From Saccharothrix sp. NRRL B-16314 (GTDB lineage: Bacteria > Actinomycetota > Actinomycetes > Mycobacteriales > Pseudonocardiaceae), in contig NZ_JNXC01000006.1 of NCBI RefSeq assembly GCF_000716595.1, positions 234,776-298,775 on the forward strand: 64,000 bases of DNA. The letters run 5' to 3'. Shown here one piece after another: positions 50,709 to 60,397 of this stretch. Position 1 is the stretch's first letter. Each line of letters opens with the position of its first letter. Under the pieces are notes generated by a model, which ran no database searches, had not been told where the DNA came from, and was given only the letters and a program-made list of their open reading frames with translations. A program made the position numbers and the translations under genes.

Positions 50709-51731
50709 TCAGGGACGCGCCGGTCCCGATCCGGCCGCCTCGGCACGGCCCTCGTCACGGGCTTGAGCGAGAAGTCGGTCGAAACGGCGGCGACGCGCGC
50801 GGGTCCGGAACCGGATGGCGAGCAACGCCGACACGACGAGGACCAGCAGGACCGCTTGGCCGACCGGGAGCGCCCAGGTGGTGACGGTGACGGTCACCGG
50901 CGCGGCGTCGGCGCCCGGGTTCACGGTGACAGTGGTGGTGATGCGGCCGAAGGGCCACGCCCGCGTGTCGCGGTGGTCGAAGCGGCGGGTGCCGCCGGGG
51001 AGGACTTCACGGGAGCGGGCGGCACCGGTATCGGTCCACGTGGTGTCGGCGAAGAGGGTCGAGCTGGTCACGCCGATGTCGGGGGCGACGCGGACGTTCC
51101 CGTTGTTGACGACGTCGTACCGCAGGTGCACCGTGCCGGCGGCGAAGGGGTTCCACGTCTGCTCGTAGGCGGCATGGACGTTGGTGACGGCGAGTTCGGC
51201 GGTGAGATCGCCGGTGACGCGGATGTCGAAGCGGACCCCGACCCGGTTGCGGACCCGGACCTGACCGGAGGCGGTGTCCAACGACGCGGTGACACCCGCC
51301 GGGTGGTCGCCGGGGGTGGCGTGGTCGGGCGCCGTGACGATCACGGGGACGACGGTGGTCGCGCCGCCGTCGACCGTGACGGTGTCGGGGACGGTGATCC
51401 AGGAGCCGCCGTCGACCGGGGTGACCTCGGCCGAGCGCATGTCGAAGACGCCCTTGTCGGTGAGGTAGCCGTCGTTGGCGTCGAGGACGAAGGCGACGGG
51501 CCGGGCCGAGTGGTTGGTGACCGCGATGTGCTCGGTGACCCGCTGGCCGGGTCCGACGTGCAGGTCGACCGCGCGGCGTCCGTCAGGCCCGTTCGCGGCA
51601 GCCGGGACGACCGACCAACTCACCTCCGCCGCGCCCGGCGGGGTCAGGGGTCGCCCTGCGGTGGCGGGGAGGACGGGAGCTGCCAGGAGGACGGCGGTGA
51701 CGCACAGCAGAAGGCGACCGAGGACGGGCAT
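50709..51731 (-). CDS. DUF916-like (WxL-associated) membrane-anchored surface protein
   Basis: A 340-residue protein with a signal peptide (LGRLLLCVTAVLLAAPVLPA). A DUF916-type domain follows (VGPGQRVTEHIAVTNHSARP, FVLDANDGYLTDKGVF, then a second beta domain with LRYDVVNNGNVRVAPDIGV). One C-terminal membrane helix (GQAVLLVLVVSALLAIRF) with a basic tail ends it. In Firmicutes DUF916 proteins anchor WxL proteins to peptidoglycan. ATG 51731 follows GGAG. It lies downstream of the WxL-like protein gene on the same strand with a 138-base gap. Confidence 0.75.
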   Translation of the reverse strand: MPVLGRLLLCVTAVLLAAPVLPATAGRPLTPPGAAEVSWSVVPAAANGPDGRRAVDLHVGPGQRVTEHIAVTNHSARPVAFVLDANDGYLTDKGVFDMRSAEVTPVDGGSWITVPDTVTVDGGATTVVPVIVTAPDHATPGDHPAGVTASLDTASGQVRVRNRVGVRFDIRVTGDLTAELAVTNVHAAYEQTWNPFAAGTVHLRYDVVNNGNVRVAPDIGVTSSTLFADTTWTDTGAARSREVLPGGTRRFDHRDTRAWPFGRITTTVTVNPGADAAPVTVTVTTWALPVGQAVLLVLVVSALLAIRFRTRARRRRFDRLLAQARDEGRAEAAGSGPARP

Positions 51732-51869
51732 CGGGTTCTCCGGGAGGGCCAGGAAGGTGCCGGGACGCGGGGTCCTGGGCCGCGCCCCGAACCAGGCCGG
51801 CTCAAGACCGCTCGGACAGGACAAGGCCCGGAACGCGGCGTCATCGGCCGCGTCCCGGACCGTGCCCAC

Positions 51870-52490
51870 TCAGGACTGGTCGAACAAGGACAGGGTCAGC
51901 GTCGAGGTGTACTGGCCCGCCGTCACGTCGACCGGCGTGCGCAGCACCAAGTCGGCGTTGACGTCCCACGAGCCGGTCTCGTCCGCCGCGTTCGCCGTCG
52001 ACACCAGCAGCTCCTGGCCGACCAGACCGACCGCGGGTGCGCCGGAACCGTCGTCGACGACGCTGGAGACCGCCTCGCCGACAGCCACCGCACCGGTCGT
52101 CGTGTCGGAGAGCAGGCGCGGGCGCCAGCCCAGGTGCTCCGCACCGAACCCGGTACCACCGCCCACGGGCGTGAACGCGCCGGCCTGGCCGACCACCGCC
52201 CAGAACGAGCCCGCCGGGATCTCCGCCGGGTCGCGGGTGTCGGTGACCGTGATCGTCGGGGTGACGCCGGTGAACTGCCGGGCCGAGGCGTTCGACCCCT
52301 GCTCGATCAACGTCACGCCGTCGTTCGCCGCCACCGTCAACGTCAGCGCCCCCGGCGTGTCCAGCTCTTCGATCGTGACGTTGATGTCGACGTCCGGTTC
52401 GTCGGCCGCCGCGGGCTGGACGGCCGCCCCGCACAGGGCGACGCCCAGTGCGGAAGCGACGAACAACCGGGCGGTGGTGGATCTTCTCAT
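51870..52490 (-). CDS. secreted WxL-like surface protein
   Basis: A 206-residue secreted protein with signal peptide (ARLFVASALGVALCGAAVQP) and one beta-rich domain. The C-terminal part (WDVNADLVLRTPVDVTAGQY followed by TSTLTLSLFDQS) resembles the end of WxL domains; the exact W-x-L pair is not certain (GWRPRL is the nearest). GAGGAGG precedes the ATG. It lies 20 bases downstream of the large glycosidase gene and upstream of the DUF916-like gene, so the three may form a cell-surface complex that holds the glycosidase. Confidence 0.7.
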   Translation of the reverse strand: MRRSTTARLFVASALGVALCGAAVQPAAADEPDVDINVTIEELDTPGALTLTVAANDGVTLIEQGSNASARQFTGVTPTITVTDTRDPAEIPAGSFWAVVGQAGAFTPVGGGTGFGAEHLGWRPRLLSDTTTGAVAVGEAVSSVVDDGSGAPAVGLVGQELLVSTANAADETGSWDVNADLVLRTPVDVTAGQYTSTLTLSLFDQS

Positions 52491-52510
52491 CGTGGTCCTC
52501 CTCGGGGAGT

Positions 52511-55500
52511 TCAGCGGCAGGTGACTGCGGAGTACGGCACGGAGACCTGGGCCGTGACGGGCCGGCCGTCGACGGTGCCGGTGGCCTTCACCGTCGCCGT
52601 CCCGGCGGGAACGGCCGACAGGCGGCTGTTGAACGCCTGGTACGCGGACTTGCCGGGCACCACGTTGGACACCGTGCGCGACCCGTACGGCGTGGCGAGT
52701 TCCACGGTGAGCGGCACGTCGTCGTCGTTTCGAGCGGTGACCGACACGTAGGCGTTGACGCCGATGCACTGCGAGCGGGCCCGGACGTCGACGTCCCAAG
52801 TCGGGCCGCCGTCGCCGACGACCAGCGTCAGCGTGGTCCGCGAGGTGCCGGACTCGCCGACGTAGTCGGGCAGGACGAGGTCGCCGTCGACGACGTACCG
52901 ACCCGGCGCGTCCACGACGGCGGGGTCGAAGGCCCACCGGACGCCCACGGCCTGGTTGTCGCGGGAGCCGTCGTTGTAGGAGACCTCCACCTTGTCCGGC
53001 AGGTGCGGCAGTTGCCCCACGTCGACGGTCCGCTCGAAGGACTCGGCGCTCTGCACGGTGATGCCGTCCGGTCCCATGTCGGGCCGCACGTACACGCGCG
53101 CCTCGGCGATCAGCCCGTACGCATCGTTGGTGCCGTAGACGGTGAACGGGTCGGCGTTGGGCTCGGCGACCATCTCCTGGGTGATCGGCTGCCACACGAA
53201 GGCGACCTTGCCAGGGGCGCCGCTCGCGTAGACCCCGTCCAGCTCGGCGGGCAGCGTGGGCACCTGTCCCACCGTGGTGCGGACGAGGACCGGCGACCGC
53301 ACAGACTCGACGGTCTCGCCGTTGGCCCGCCACCGCAGCACACCCGTGCCCGCGCCCTCGCCTTGGACGCCCCAGATGCGCACGCGCAGGTGACTGGTCG
53401 TGACCGGCTCGAAGGTGAAGCGGTTGTAGGTGTCGGTCGCGAGGCCTCCGGCGTAGGTGGAGCCGTCCTCCAACGTGACCGGCGTCCACGTGGTGCCGTC
53501 GTTCGAGGACTCGATGGCGTACGTGGTGGCCGTCGGCCTGCGGGTGCCGCCGCCGTCGTCGTACCAGTAGAGGTCGGTCGAGGACAGCCGCACCGGCGAC
53601 GTCCACCGGTACTGGATCGACGCCTCCCGTTCGGGGCTGGTGCCGTTGCGGGTCTGACCCCAGGTGCCCCAGCCGTTGCCCGCGCCGGGACTGGAGTTCG
53701 CCGGGGTGGTGCTCTCCTTGACCCGCTCGTGGTTCTCCCACGACGCGGTGCCGCTGGTGGTGACCGCGGCGGACCCACCGAACTCGGCGGTGACGTCCTT
53801 CTCGGCGAGGGTCACCGCGACGGTGGCCTCCCGCCGCTCGACGCCGTCGTCGGCGAAGAGCCGGAACACGTAGTCGCCGGCGACCGTGCCGGTGACCCGG
53901 GTGGCGAGCGCTCCCGCGTCGGCGAAGATGACGCCCGCGTCCGCCGGCTTGGACACGGTCTCCCAGCCGTAGGTCAGCTCGCTGTCGTAGGGCACGCCGT
54001 CGTCGGCGGCCGTGCCGACCAGCCGGGTGGACAGGTTGCCGTCCGCCGAGGCGTCCCGCGCGGCGGTGACCACCGGCGCCTGGTTGGCGGCGTCCGGCAC
54101 CTCCCGACCCGAGTCGAACACCTGGATCTCGGAGATCGCGGTGAAGTGCGTCGGGGCGTTGGTGAACGCGACGCGCACCTTGTCCGACGTGACGGTGTCG
54201 AACAGCGCCTCGTTGAACTTCGCCGCGGGCAGCGCCGGGTTCTTGAACTGGTCCGGCACCGCGCGCCAGCCGCCGTTGCCGTCGGGGACCTGCACCCACC
54301 AGCGGGCGGGTTCGTGGTAGCCGCCTTCCTGGCGGTCGCTGACGAACGTCACCTTGACGTTGTCGAACGACTTGGCGGACCCGAGGTCGAGCTCGACGTG
54401 GCCGTTCTTCCCGGTGGTGCCGTGGTTGCCCCAGTAGGGCTCGTTGACGGTGTTGCCGTCGGTCACGGCCGCCAGGGAGACCGGCTTCTCCAGTTCCTTG
54501 GTCGCACCGGGGGTGTGGTTGATCGTCGACGTGCTCCAGCCCGGCGTGTGGAACTGCCGCCAAGGCGCGGGCCGCGCGCCCTGCTGGGTGTGGGAGCTGC
54601 TCAGCGCGGCACCCGTGGCCAGGTTCGGCGCGTCCTCCGTGAGGTCGATGCCCGCGGTCTTGAGGTACTCGACGACCCGGTCGTCCTGGATGTCGGTGTC
54701 CACCGCGGTCGGGAAGTCGGCCCCGGTGGGCGCGGTGAACGTGACGGTCACGCCGTCCTCGGCGACGACCTCGTTGGTGCCGGGGTCGTAGGTGAGCTTG
54801 CCGAGCCGGTCGGTGCTGACCTTCTTCTCCCCGTTGAGGAACAGGCTGTAACCCGCACCCAGGCCGTACTCGGTGCCGTCCGGGTCCCAGACCACGGTGA
54901 CGTCCTGCCCGTGGTAGCGCAGGTTGTTCACCATGAAGTGGCCGTAGCCGAAATCGAGCGGCCACAGCTCGATCCTGTCGTCGGACCGCGGCTGGAGGCC
55001 CGCCACGTCCTCGACGAAGATGTAGTTCATGTTGCCGAGCATCACGTGGTACGGGTTGTTGCGGTTGTAGGTCTTCGTGGTCGCGTTCCAGCTCGAGTAG
55101 TACTCGGCCTGGTTGGCCACCCGCGCGTCACCGCCCGGGTAGGTGCTCCACGCCATCCAGTCCAGCAGGCGCTTGGCGTAGGCCGGGTCGAGGTACTTGC
55201 CCTGCGGGTCGTAGTGGCGCAGCGCCGACCGGACACCGCGGTACTGCACCGTGAAGTTGATGTTCGAGAAGTTGTTGGAGCCGCCGATCCCGTAGGCCGC
55301 GCGGTCGTACTGGTCGGCGGTGTAGAACGGGAAGATCGGGAAGTTGTCCCCGTAGGTCAGGAACCGGAACCCGTCGACGTAGGTCTCCCGCTGGTCGGAC
55401 GGGATGAGGTTCTCGGCGTAGATGTCGTAGAGGTTCGACTCCTTCGCCGGGATCAGGTCCCGCTCCGACTCGGGCAGCGGGTTCGGGCGGCCGTTGGAAC

Positions 55501-57238
55501 TCGCCGCCGACGTGGCGCCGTGCGAGGTGCCCACCAGGAACATCCGCGTGTCCGGGCTCCACAGGCGGTCGAGGATCGCGTCCCGCACGCCGTCCGCGGC
55601 GGCGCCCACCCGGTCGATCTCCGCCTGGTCCGCGCCCGCGATCCCGTAGAGCTCGCGTGCGGCGTCGAGCGCGCCCCACACGTACGCGGACTCCGGACGC
55701 TCGATCGTCCGCGCACCCGGCGCGCCCGCGTCGGTCTTGGGGTAGCCGAACGTGATCGCGTCGGAGTCGTTGCCCGGCATGTAGTTCGAGTCGTACGCGA
55801 TGAGGTTGTCGTCGTTGCCGTCGTAGTGCTCCAGCTGACCGGTGCCGTCGCCCTCGAAGTAGCGGGCGAACCGGTCGGCGATCGCCGTGCCGCCGCCGTG
55901 CACGTTGTACGCCTCAAGACCCGCGGTGCCGAGGTACTGCGAGTAGTGGTTGTTCCAGGACGTGTGGCCGGGGCTGTCCAGGAACGCCGACGAGCCGGAC
56001 AGCTCGCCGATGTTGAGGATCTGCCCGTACGGCAGGTACGGCGTGCGCAGCCACTTGGTGTCCTGCAAGTGCATGGGCTGGGTCAGCGCGATCGAGTTCT
56101 GGTAGAGGTGCGAACCCTCGATCGTGGTCGGGTACTGGTAGACGTACCCGGGCGTGTTGGCGTCCAGGACGTTGTGCCGCTCGCCCCACCAGCGGTAGAC
56201 GATGGCCTTCTCCAGCGCGGGATCGGGGACGTCGATGTAGGGGACGTCCTGCGCCCAGCGGCGGTTGAAGTCGGTGATGCCATCGCGCACCGCGGTCGCC
56301 GGGTCCGTCGCCGCGTACCGCCGGTAGCTCTCGACGGTCTCCGGCAGCGTGGCCGAGGAGACCGCGCCGACCAGCGACAACGAGACCGTGCCGCCCGCCG
56401 GCACGGTGACCTGGCGGTCGAGGTCGGCCCCGCTGCGGGTGAAGTCCGCGCCGCTCAGGCTGATCTGCACGGTGTCCCAGGCCGTGTCCACCAGGCCGTT
56501 GTTGGCGCCGCTGGTGATCGTCCGGGTGCCGGTGACCTCGTTCGCCGCCGCGCCGGGCTGGGTCGCCAGTGGCGAGGCCGCGCGGACCGTGAACGTCGCG
56601 GGCGCGCCGCCGGGGTTGGTGAAGGAGATCGCGGTGACCGCGACGTTGTCGTGGGTGATGAACTTGGTCGTGTCGGCGGTGACACCCGTGGTGCCGACGG
56701 TGTAGCGGGACTTGGCGTGGCTCGGCGCGTTGAACCGGTTCGCGGTGACCTCGGTGACGGCCTGCCCGGGAACCGTGACGGTGTAGAGGTTCCCGAGGTT
56801 GTCCGGCCCGCCGACGAACGCGCTGCCCGCGAATCCCATGACCGCGAAGTTGTTGTTGTCCACCCCGCGCATGTAGAGCGACCGGCCGCGGGTCATCAGG
56901 ATGGGGGTGCCGAGCGTGCCGCCGACACCGAGGACGCGGTCGAGGTAGTAGTCCGTGCCACCGGCCGCGAGGTCTTCGTCGAAGATGGACTGGTGCAGGT
57001 TCCCCGCGGTGAACGGCACACCCGGCGCCAGCTTCCGCTCGACCTCGGCGACGTTGCTGTAGACCGGGTCGCCGATGTCCATCGCGTGGTTCCGCCCGTC
57101 GGTGTAGACCCCGACGTCGCCCTCGTTGCCCGGTAGGACGTGGCCGTCGGCGTGCGCGGGCACACCGGCGGCACCTCCCATGACCAGTGCGGTCAGGACC
57201 GCCCAGACGGGCGCCTTCCGCACGCGACTGCGTTCCAT
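52511..57238 (-). CDS. secreted multidomain glycoside hydrolase, (alpha/alpha)6-barrel with carbohydrate-binding modules
   Basis: A 1575-residue secreted enzyme. It has a signal peptide (APVWAVLTALVMGGAAGV), a beta-sandwich N-domain, and a catalytic (alpha/alpha)6 barrel about residues 320-830 (YRWWGERHNVLDANTPGYVY, TSWNNHYSQYLG, AKESNLYDIYAENL, LWPLDFGYGHFMVNNLRYHG). F5/8-type binding modules follow (HVELDLGSAKSFDNVKVTFV and RLSSTDLYWYDDGGGTRR), separated by a PKD-like domain, then bacterial Ig-like domains. The layout recalls the beta-L-arabinobiosidase HypBA2 (GH121) that works with GH127, but I cannot prove the family. AAGGAAG precedes ATG 57238. It probably releases arabino-oligosaccharides for the adjacent importer. 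Confidence 0.75.
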   Translation of the reverse strand: MERSRVRKAPVWAVLTALVMGGAAGVPAHADGHVLPGNEGDVGVYTDGRNHAMDIGDPVYSNVAEVERKLAPGVPFTAGNLHQSIFDEDLAAGGTDYYLDRVLGVGGTLGTPILMTRGRSLYMRGVDNNNFAVMGFAGSAFVGGPDNLGNLYTVTVPGQAVTEVTANRFNAPSHAKSRYTVGTTGVTADTTKFITHDNVAVTAISFTNPGGAPATFTVRAASPLATQPGAAANEVTGTRTITSGANNGLVDTAWDTVQISLSGADFTRSGADLDRQVTVPAGGTVSLSLVGAVSSATLPETVESYRRYAATDPATAVRDGITDFNRRWAQDVPYIDVPDPALEKAIVYRWWGERHNVLDANTPGYVYQYPTTIEGSHLYQNSIALTQPMHLQDTKWLRTPYLPYGQILNIGELSGSSAFLDSPGHTSWNNHYSQYLGTAGLEAYNVHGGGTAIADRFARYFEGDGTGQLEHYDGNDDNLIAYDSNYMPGNDSDAITFGYPKTDAGAPGARTIERPESAYVWGALDAARELYGIAGADQAEIDRVGAAADGVRDAILDRLWSPDTRMFLVGTSHGATSAASSNGRPNPLPESERDLIPAKESNLYDIYAENLIPSDQRETYVDGFRFLTYGDNFPIFPFYTADQYDRAAYGIGGSNNFSNINFTVQYRGVRSALRHYDPQGKYLDPAYAKRLLDWMAWSTYPGGDARVANQAEYYSSWNATTKTYNRNNPYHVMLGNMNYIFVEDVAGLQPRSDDRIELWPLDFGYGHFMVNNLRYHGQDVTVVWDPDGTEYGLGAGYSLFLNGEKKVSTDRLGKLTYDPGTNEVVAEDGVTVTFTAPTGADFPTAVDTDIQDDRVVEYLKTAGIDLTEDAPNLATGAALSSSHTQQGARPAPWRQFHTPGWSTSTINHTPGATKELEKPVSLAAVTDGNTVNEPYWGNHGTTGKNGHVELDLGSAKSFDNVKVTFVSDRQEGGYHEPARWWVQVPDGNGGWRAVPDQFKNPALPAAKFNEALFDTVTSDKVRVAFTNAPTHFTAISEIQVFDSGREVPDAANQAPVVTAARDASADGNLSTRLVGTAADDGVPYDSELTYGWETVSKPADAGVIFADAGALATRVTGTVAGDYVFRLFADDGVERREATVAVTLAEKDVTAEFGGSAAVTTSGTASWENHERVKESTTPANSSPGAGNGWGTWGQTRNGTSPEREASIQYRWTSPVRLSSTDLYWYDDGGGTRRPTATTYAIESSNDGTTWTPVTLEDGSTYAGGLATDTYNRFTFEPVTTSHLRVRIWGVQGEGAGTGVLRWRANGETVESVRSPVLVRTTVGQVPTLPAELDGVYASGAPGKVAFVWQPITQEMVAEPNADPFTVYGTNDAYGLIAEARVYVRPDMGPDGITVQSAESFERTVDVGQLPHLPDKVEVSYNDGSRDNQAVGVRWAFDPAVVDAPGRYVVDGDLVLPDYVGESGTSRTTLTLVVGDGGPTWDVDVRARSQCIGVNAYVSVTARNDDDVPLTVELATPYGSRTVSNVVPGKSAYQAFNSRLSAVPAGTATVKATGTVDGRPVTAQVSVPYSAVTCR

Positions 57239-57281
57239 GGCGCTTCCTTAGGTTCGGTGATCGGGGGAAAGTCGGCGTGGC

Positions 57282-57294
57282 CGAAAACGTTTCG
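57282..57294. promoter_or_regulatory. LacI-type operator upstream of the large glycosidase gene
   Basis: CGAAAACGTTTCG lies 44-56 bases before the ATG of the glycosidase gene. It matches the perfect palindrome at 50660 except for one missing T. Confidence 0.6.
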
Positions 57295-57361
57295 AGGGTG
57301 TTCGGGGCGCGCCGGATCACCCCGGGCGCTCCGGCCCGGGGTCCACACTGGGATCACGCGT

Positions 57362-58384
57362 TCAGCGCGACCGGGCCACCCCGGTCGACTCGCGCAGCAC
57401 CAAGCGGCACGGCTGGCGGACGACACCCCGCGAGGGGTTGCCGTCCAGCGCCGCGAAGAGGTGCCCGACGGCTGCCGCGCCGAGGCGTTCCAGGTTGACG
57501 TCCACAGTGGTCAGGGAAGGCCGGCTCTCGGCCGCGAACGCCTCCCAGTTGTCGTAGCCGACCACGGCGATGTCGTCGGGGATCTCCCGGCCGAGCTCGC
57601 GCAGGGCTTCGGTGACCCCGTAGGCGATCTGGTCGCTGCCGCAGAAGATGGCGTCCACGTCGGGGTGCGCGGCCAGCAGGCTGACCACACCCTGCCTGCC
57701 CCACCGCTGGGACCACTGCCCGAACCGCGAGCCGCCCACCAGCGGCAGCCCGGCCTCGTCCAACGCCTGCTCGAACGCGGTCGCCCGGTCCTGCGCCGCC
57801 CGGTAGGACGGGTCGCCGCTGAGGTGCGCGATCCGGCGCCTGCCCAGCGAGATCAGGTGTTCGGCGGCCAGGCGTGCGCCGCCCGCGTCGTCGGCGAGGA
57901 TCGACACGTCGTCCGGGTCGTCGGACTCGCAGTAGACGTAGACCACCGGCACCGGGATCTCCTCCGACAGCGAGGGCCGGACCTCGTTGCCGTCACCCAG
58001 CACGATGAAGCCGTCCACCCGCCGGGCGATCAACGCCCGGATGTAGTGCCTGCGCCGGATCGCGTCACCGCGCGCGTCGCACAGCAGGACGCTCATCTCC
58101 TCGCTGCCCAGGGCGTTCTCCGCGCCGAGCAGGACCGGGATGGCGAACCGGGCGACCATCAGCTCGTCGGTCAGCAGGCCGACCGTGCGGGTCTGCCCGG
58201 AGATCAGCCCCTGCGCCAAGGCGTTCGGCTGGAAGGACAGCTCCTCGGCCGCCTTCAGCACTCGCTCACGGGTGAGCGCGGCCACCTCGGCTCGGGCGTT
58301 GAGCGCCTTCGAGGCCGTCGAGAGGGACACACCCGCCAGGTTCGCCACGTCGGCGAGCGTGGCGTTCGCGCGCTGTCGAGCCAC
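57362..58384 (-). CDS. LacI family transcriptional regulator 2
   Basis: A 340-residue repressor, paralogous to the protein at 47728. Headpiece: ATLADVANLAGVSLSTASKALNARAEV, hinge LSFQPNALAQGLISGQT. Core: LLCDARGDAIRRRHYIRALI, IFCGSDQIAYGVTEALRELG, AVVGYDNWEAFAAESRPSLT. The GTG start follows GGAAGGG. It lies between the GH127 gene and the large glycosidase gene on the same strand, with an operator-like site at 58398 just upstream. It is the natural candidate for the repressor of the importer and glycosidase genes. Confidence 0.9.
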   Translation of the reverse strand: MARQRANATLADVANLAGVSLSTASKALNARAEVAALTRERVLKAAEELSFQPNALAQGLISGQTRTVGLLTDELMVARFAIPVLLGAENALGSEEMSVLLCDARGDAIRRRHYIRALIARRVDGFIVLGDGNEVRPSLSEEIPVPVVYVYCESDDPDDVSILADDAGGARLAAEHLISLGRRRIAHLSGDPSYRAAQDRATAFEQALDEAGLPLVGGSRFGQWSQRWGRQGVVSLLAAHPDVDAIFCGSDQIAYGVTEALRELGREIPDDIAVVGYDNWEAFAAESRPSLTTVDVNLERLGAAAVGHLFAALDGNPSRGVVRQPCRLVLRESTGVARSR

Positions 58385-58397
58385 CGCCGTCCCTTCC

Positions 58398-58411
58398 TGA
58401 AACCCTTTTCG
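58398..58411. promoter_or_regulatory. LacI-type operator upstream of lacI-2
   Basis: TGAAACCCTTTTCG is an imperfect copy of the locus operator, 14 bases before the GTG of the second LacI gene. It fits autorepression. Confidence 0.5.
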
Positions 58412-58450
58412 GAGAGCTTGCGCTCACACTGTTCCACCGGCCGCTGTCGA

Positions 58451-60397
58451 TCACACCGCGGGCAGCCAGATCCGCATGGTCGACGGCCCTCGGTTCGCCC
58501 ACTCGTGGTAGGGCACCAGCGGCACGTCCTCGAACTCGTCCGTGCCGACCGACGCCGGTTCGCCCCGGTACGGCCACCCCGGCTCCGGGGGGACCACCCG
58601 CGTGCAGCGCACGACGACCCGCCCGTCGACCACGCGCGGCGGCACCGCCGGGTCGACGCGCAGGTGGTCGACCGTGTCGAGGCCGGGCACGTCCACGGAC
58701 TCCACCGCGAGCACCAGCGGACCCCGTTCCACCGCCACGCACCCGCGCACCGCGTCGATCCTCGGGTCGGGGTGGGTGAACCGCGGCTGCATCGGCAGGC
58801 GCAGCACGACCTCGTCGCCACACCGCCACGACCGCCGCTCGGCGACCGTGCCGGGACCGACCGGCCGCGTCGTCCCGCCCACGGTGAGCGTCGCGCCGTC
58901 CGACGCCCAGCCGGGAACGCGCAGCGACAGCGTCCACGGGCGGTCGTCGTCGCTGTCGACGCGCACCCTGACCTCCCCGTCGGCGGGATACTCCGTGGTC
59001 ACGACCAGTCGGACGCTCCGGCCGTCCGGCAGGTCCTGCCCGACGGTGCCCGCGGCGTACTGGTGCAGCTGGACGCCGTCGTCGTCCGACGTGGCCACGT
59101 AGGCCGCCAGGCCGGCCAGTGTGCGGGCGAGGTTCGTCGGGCAGCAGGAGACCTCGAACCACGGTGCCCGCAGCGACGACGAGGCCCGCGGGCTCGGCTC
59201 GTCCCCGGCGGGGACCGCGCCGAGCTCCCGGCGGTGCAGGGTGTTGGTGTAGAAGAACGACCGCCCGTCAGCGGACGGCGCGGTCGAGACCACGTTGAAC
59301 AGCGTCCGCTCGATGAGGTCGGCGTACGCGGGGTCGCCCTCGGCCAGCAGCAGCCGCCAGGCGAGCATCACCGAGCCGATGCCCGCGCACGTCTCGGAGT
59401 AGGCGCGGTCCGGCGGCAGCGCGAAGTCCTCCGCGAACGCCTCGTCCTGGTGCCGCGCCCCCATGCCGCCGGTGATGTACGTGCGCGTTGCCACCGTGTG
59501 CCGCCACTGCCGGGCGACCGCGGCGAGCAGCACGTCGTCACCGGTCTCGTCGGCCAGGTCCACCTGGCCCGCAGCCAGGTAGACCGCCCGCACGGCGTGG
59601 CCGCGGAAGACGCGCGCCTCGCGCACCGGGACGTCGTCCTGGAAGTACTCGCGGCCGAACTCGATCTCGTCGAGCACCCGGTGACCGCGGCGTTCGACGA
59701 ACAGCCGGGCCTGCTCCAGGTACCGCCGCTCGCCGGTGACCCGGTACAGCTCCACCAGGGCGGACTCGATCTCCGGGTGCCCGTCGACGGTAACCCTCCC
59801 GGCCGGCCCGAAAACCTCGCACACCAGGTCGGACGCCCGGCGCGCGACCCGCACCAGCAGGTCGTCGGGGTGGCCGGTGCGGGCGCGGGCGACGGCGGCC
59901 TGGACGAGGTGCCCGACGCAGTACAGCTCGTGCCCCATCTCCAGGTCCGACCACCGCGCGCCCTGGCCGGGCCGGCCGAACCGGGTGCTGAGGTAGCCGT
60001 CGGGTTCCTGCGCGGCGGCGACCCGCTCCACCACCGCGTGGAACCTGGCCTCCAGCGCCGGGTCGGGTGCCCGGTCCAGCTCCCAGGCCATCGCCTCCAG
60101 CAGCTTGTAGACCTCGCTGTCGGAGAACTCCCGGCCGTGCCGGTCGGCGGGCAGCCTGCCCTCGCGGGCCGCGTCGAAGTTGCCCAGCCACCCGGTCCGC
60201 TCGACCCAGTGCTCGACGTGCGGCAGGACCGCCCGCCGGTTGAGGTCCTGGAACTCGCCCCAGTGCCCGCCGGTGAGCCGCACGTCCCGGGTGCCGAGCG
60301 GTTTCAGGCGCGCGCGGCTCGGGACCACCGGGCGGCCCGCGGCCAGGGCGTCGTGCGCAGGTCCCTCGCAGAGGGGAACCGTTTCAGAAGTCATCAT
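58451..60397 (-). CDS. GH127 beta-L-arabinofuranosidase
   Basis: A 648-residue cytoplasmic glycosidase with no signal peptide. GH127 features: VRLTGGHWGEFQDLNRRAVL at the N-terminus, ITGGMGARHQDEAFAEDFAL, the catalytic Glu in AYSETCAGIGSVMLAWRLLL, and the cysteine nucleophile/zinc region in FEVSCCPTNLARTLAGLA. HypBA1-type enzymes release L-arabinose from beta-1,2-linked arabinofuranosides of plant hydroxyproline-rich glycoproteins. The start ATG 60397 (or 60394) overlaps the end of the permease gene, so importer and enzyme are one operon. The imported disaccharide is probably its substrate. Confidence 0.9.
   Translation of the reverse strand: MMTSETVPLCEGPAHDALAAGRPVVPSRARLKPLGTRDVRLTGGHWGEFQDLNRRAVLPHVEHWVERTGWLGNFDAAREGRLPADRHGREFSDSEVYKLLEAMAWELDRAPDPALEARFHAVVERVAAAQEPDGYLSTRFGRPGQGARWSDLEMGHELYCVGHLVQAAVARARTGHPDDLLVRVARRASDLVCEVFGPAGRVTVDGHPEIESALVELYRVTGERRYLEQARLFVERRGHRVLDEIEFGREYFQDDVPVREARVFRGHAVRAVYLAAGQVDLADETGDDVLLAAVARQWRHTVATRTYITGGMGARHQDEAFAEDFALPPDRAYSETCAGIGSVMLAWRLLLAEGDPAYADLIERTLFNVVSTAPSADGRSFFYTNTLHRRELGAVPAGDEPSPRASSSLRAPWFEVSCCPTNLARTLAGLAAYVATSDDDGVQLHQYAAGTVGQDLPDGRSVRLVVTTEYPADGEVRVRVDSDDDRPWTLSLRVPGWASDGATLTVGGTTRPVGPGTVAERRSWRCGDEVVLRLPMQPRFTHPDPRIDAVRGCVAVERGPLVLAVESVDVPGLDTVDHLRVDPAVPPRVVDGRVVVRCTRVVPPEPGWPYRGEPASVGTDEFEDVPLVPYHEWANRGPSTMRIWLPAV

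Noticed and set aside
60376..60390. Another LacI operator (gaaccgtttc) before the GH127 gene
   Set aside because: The arms do not match well, and the gene is inside an operon with overlapping start and stop codons.
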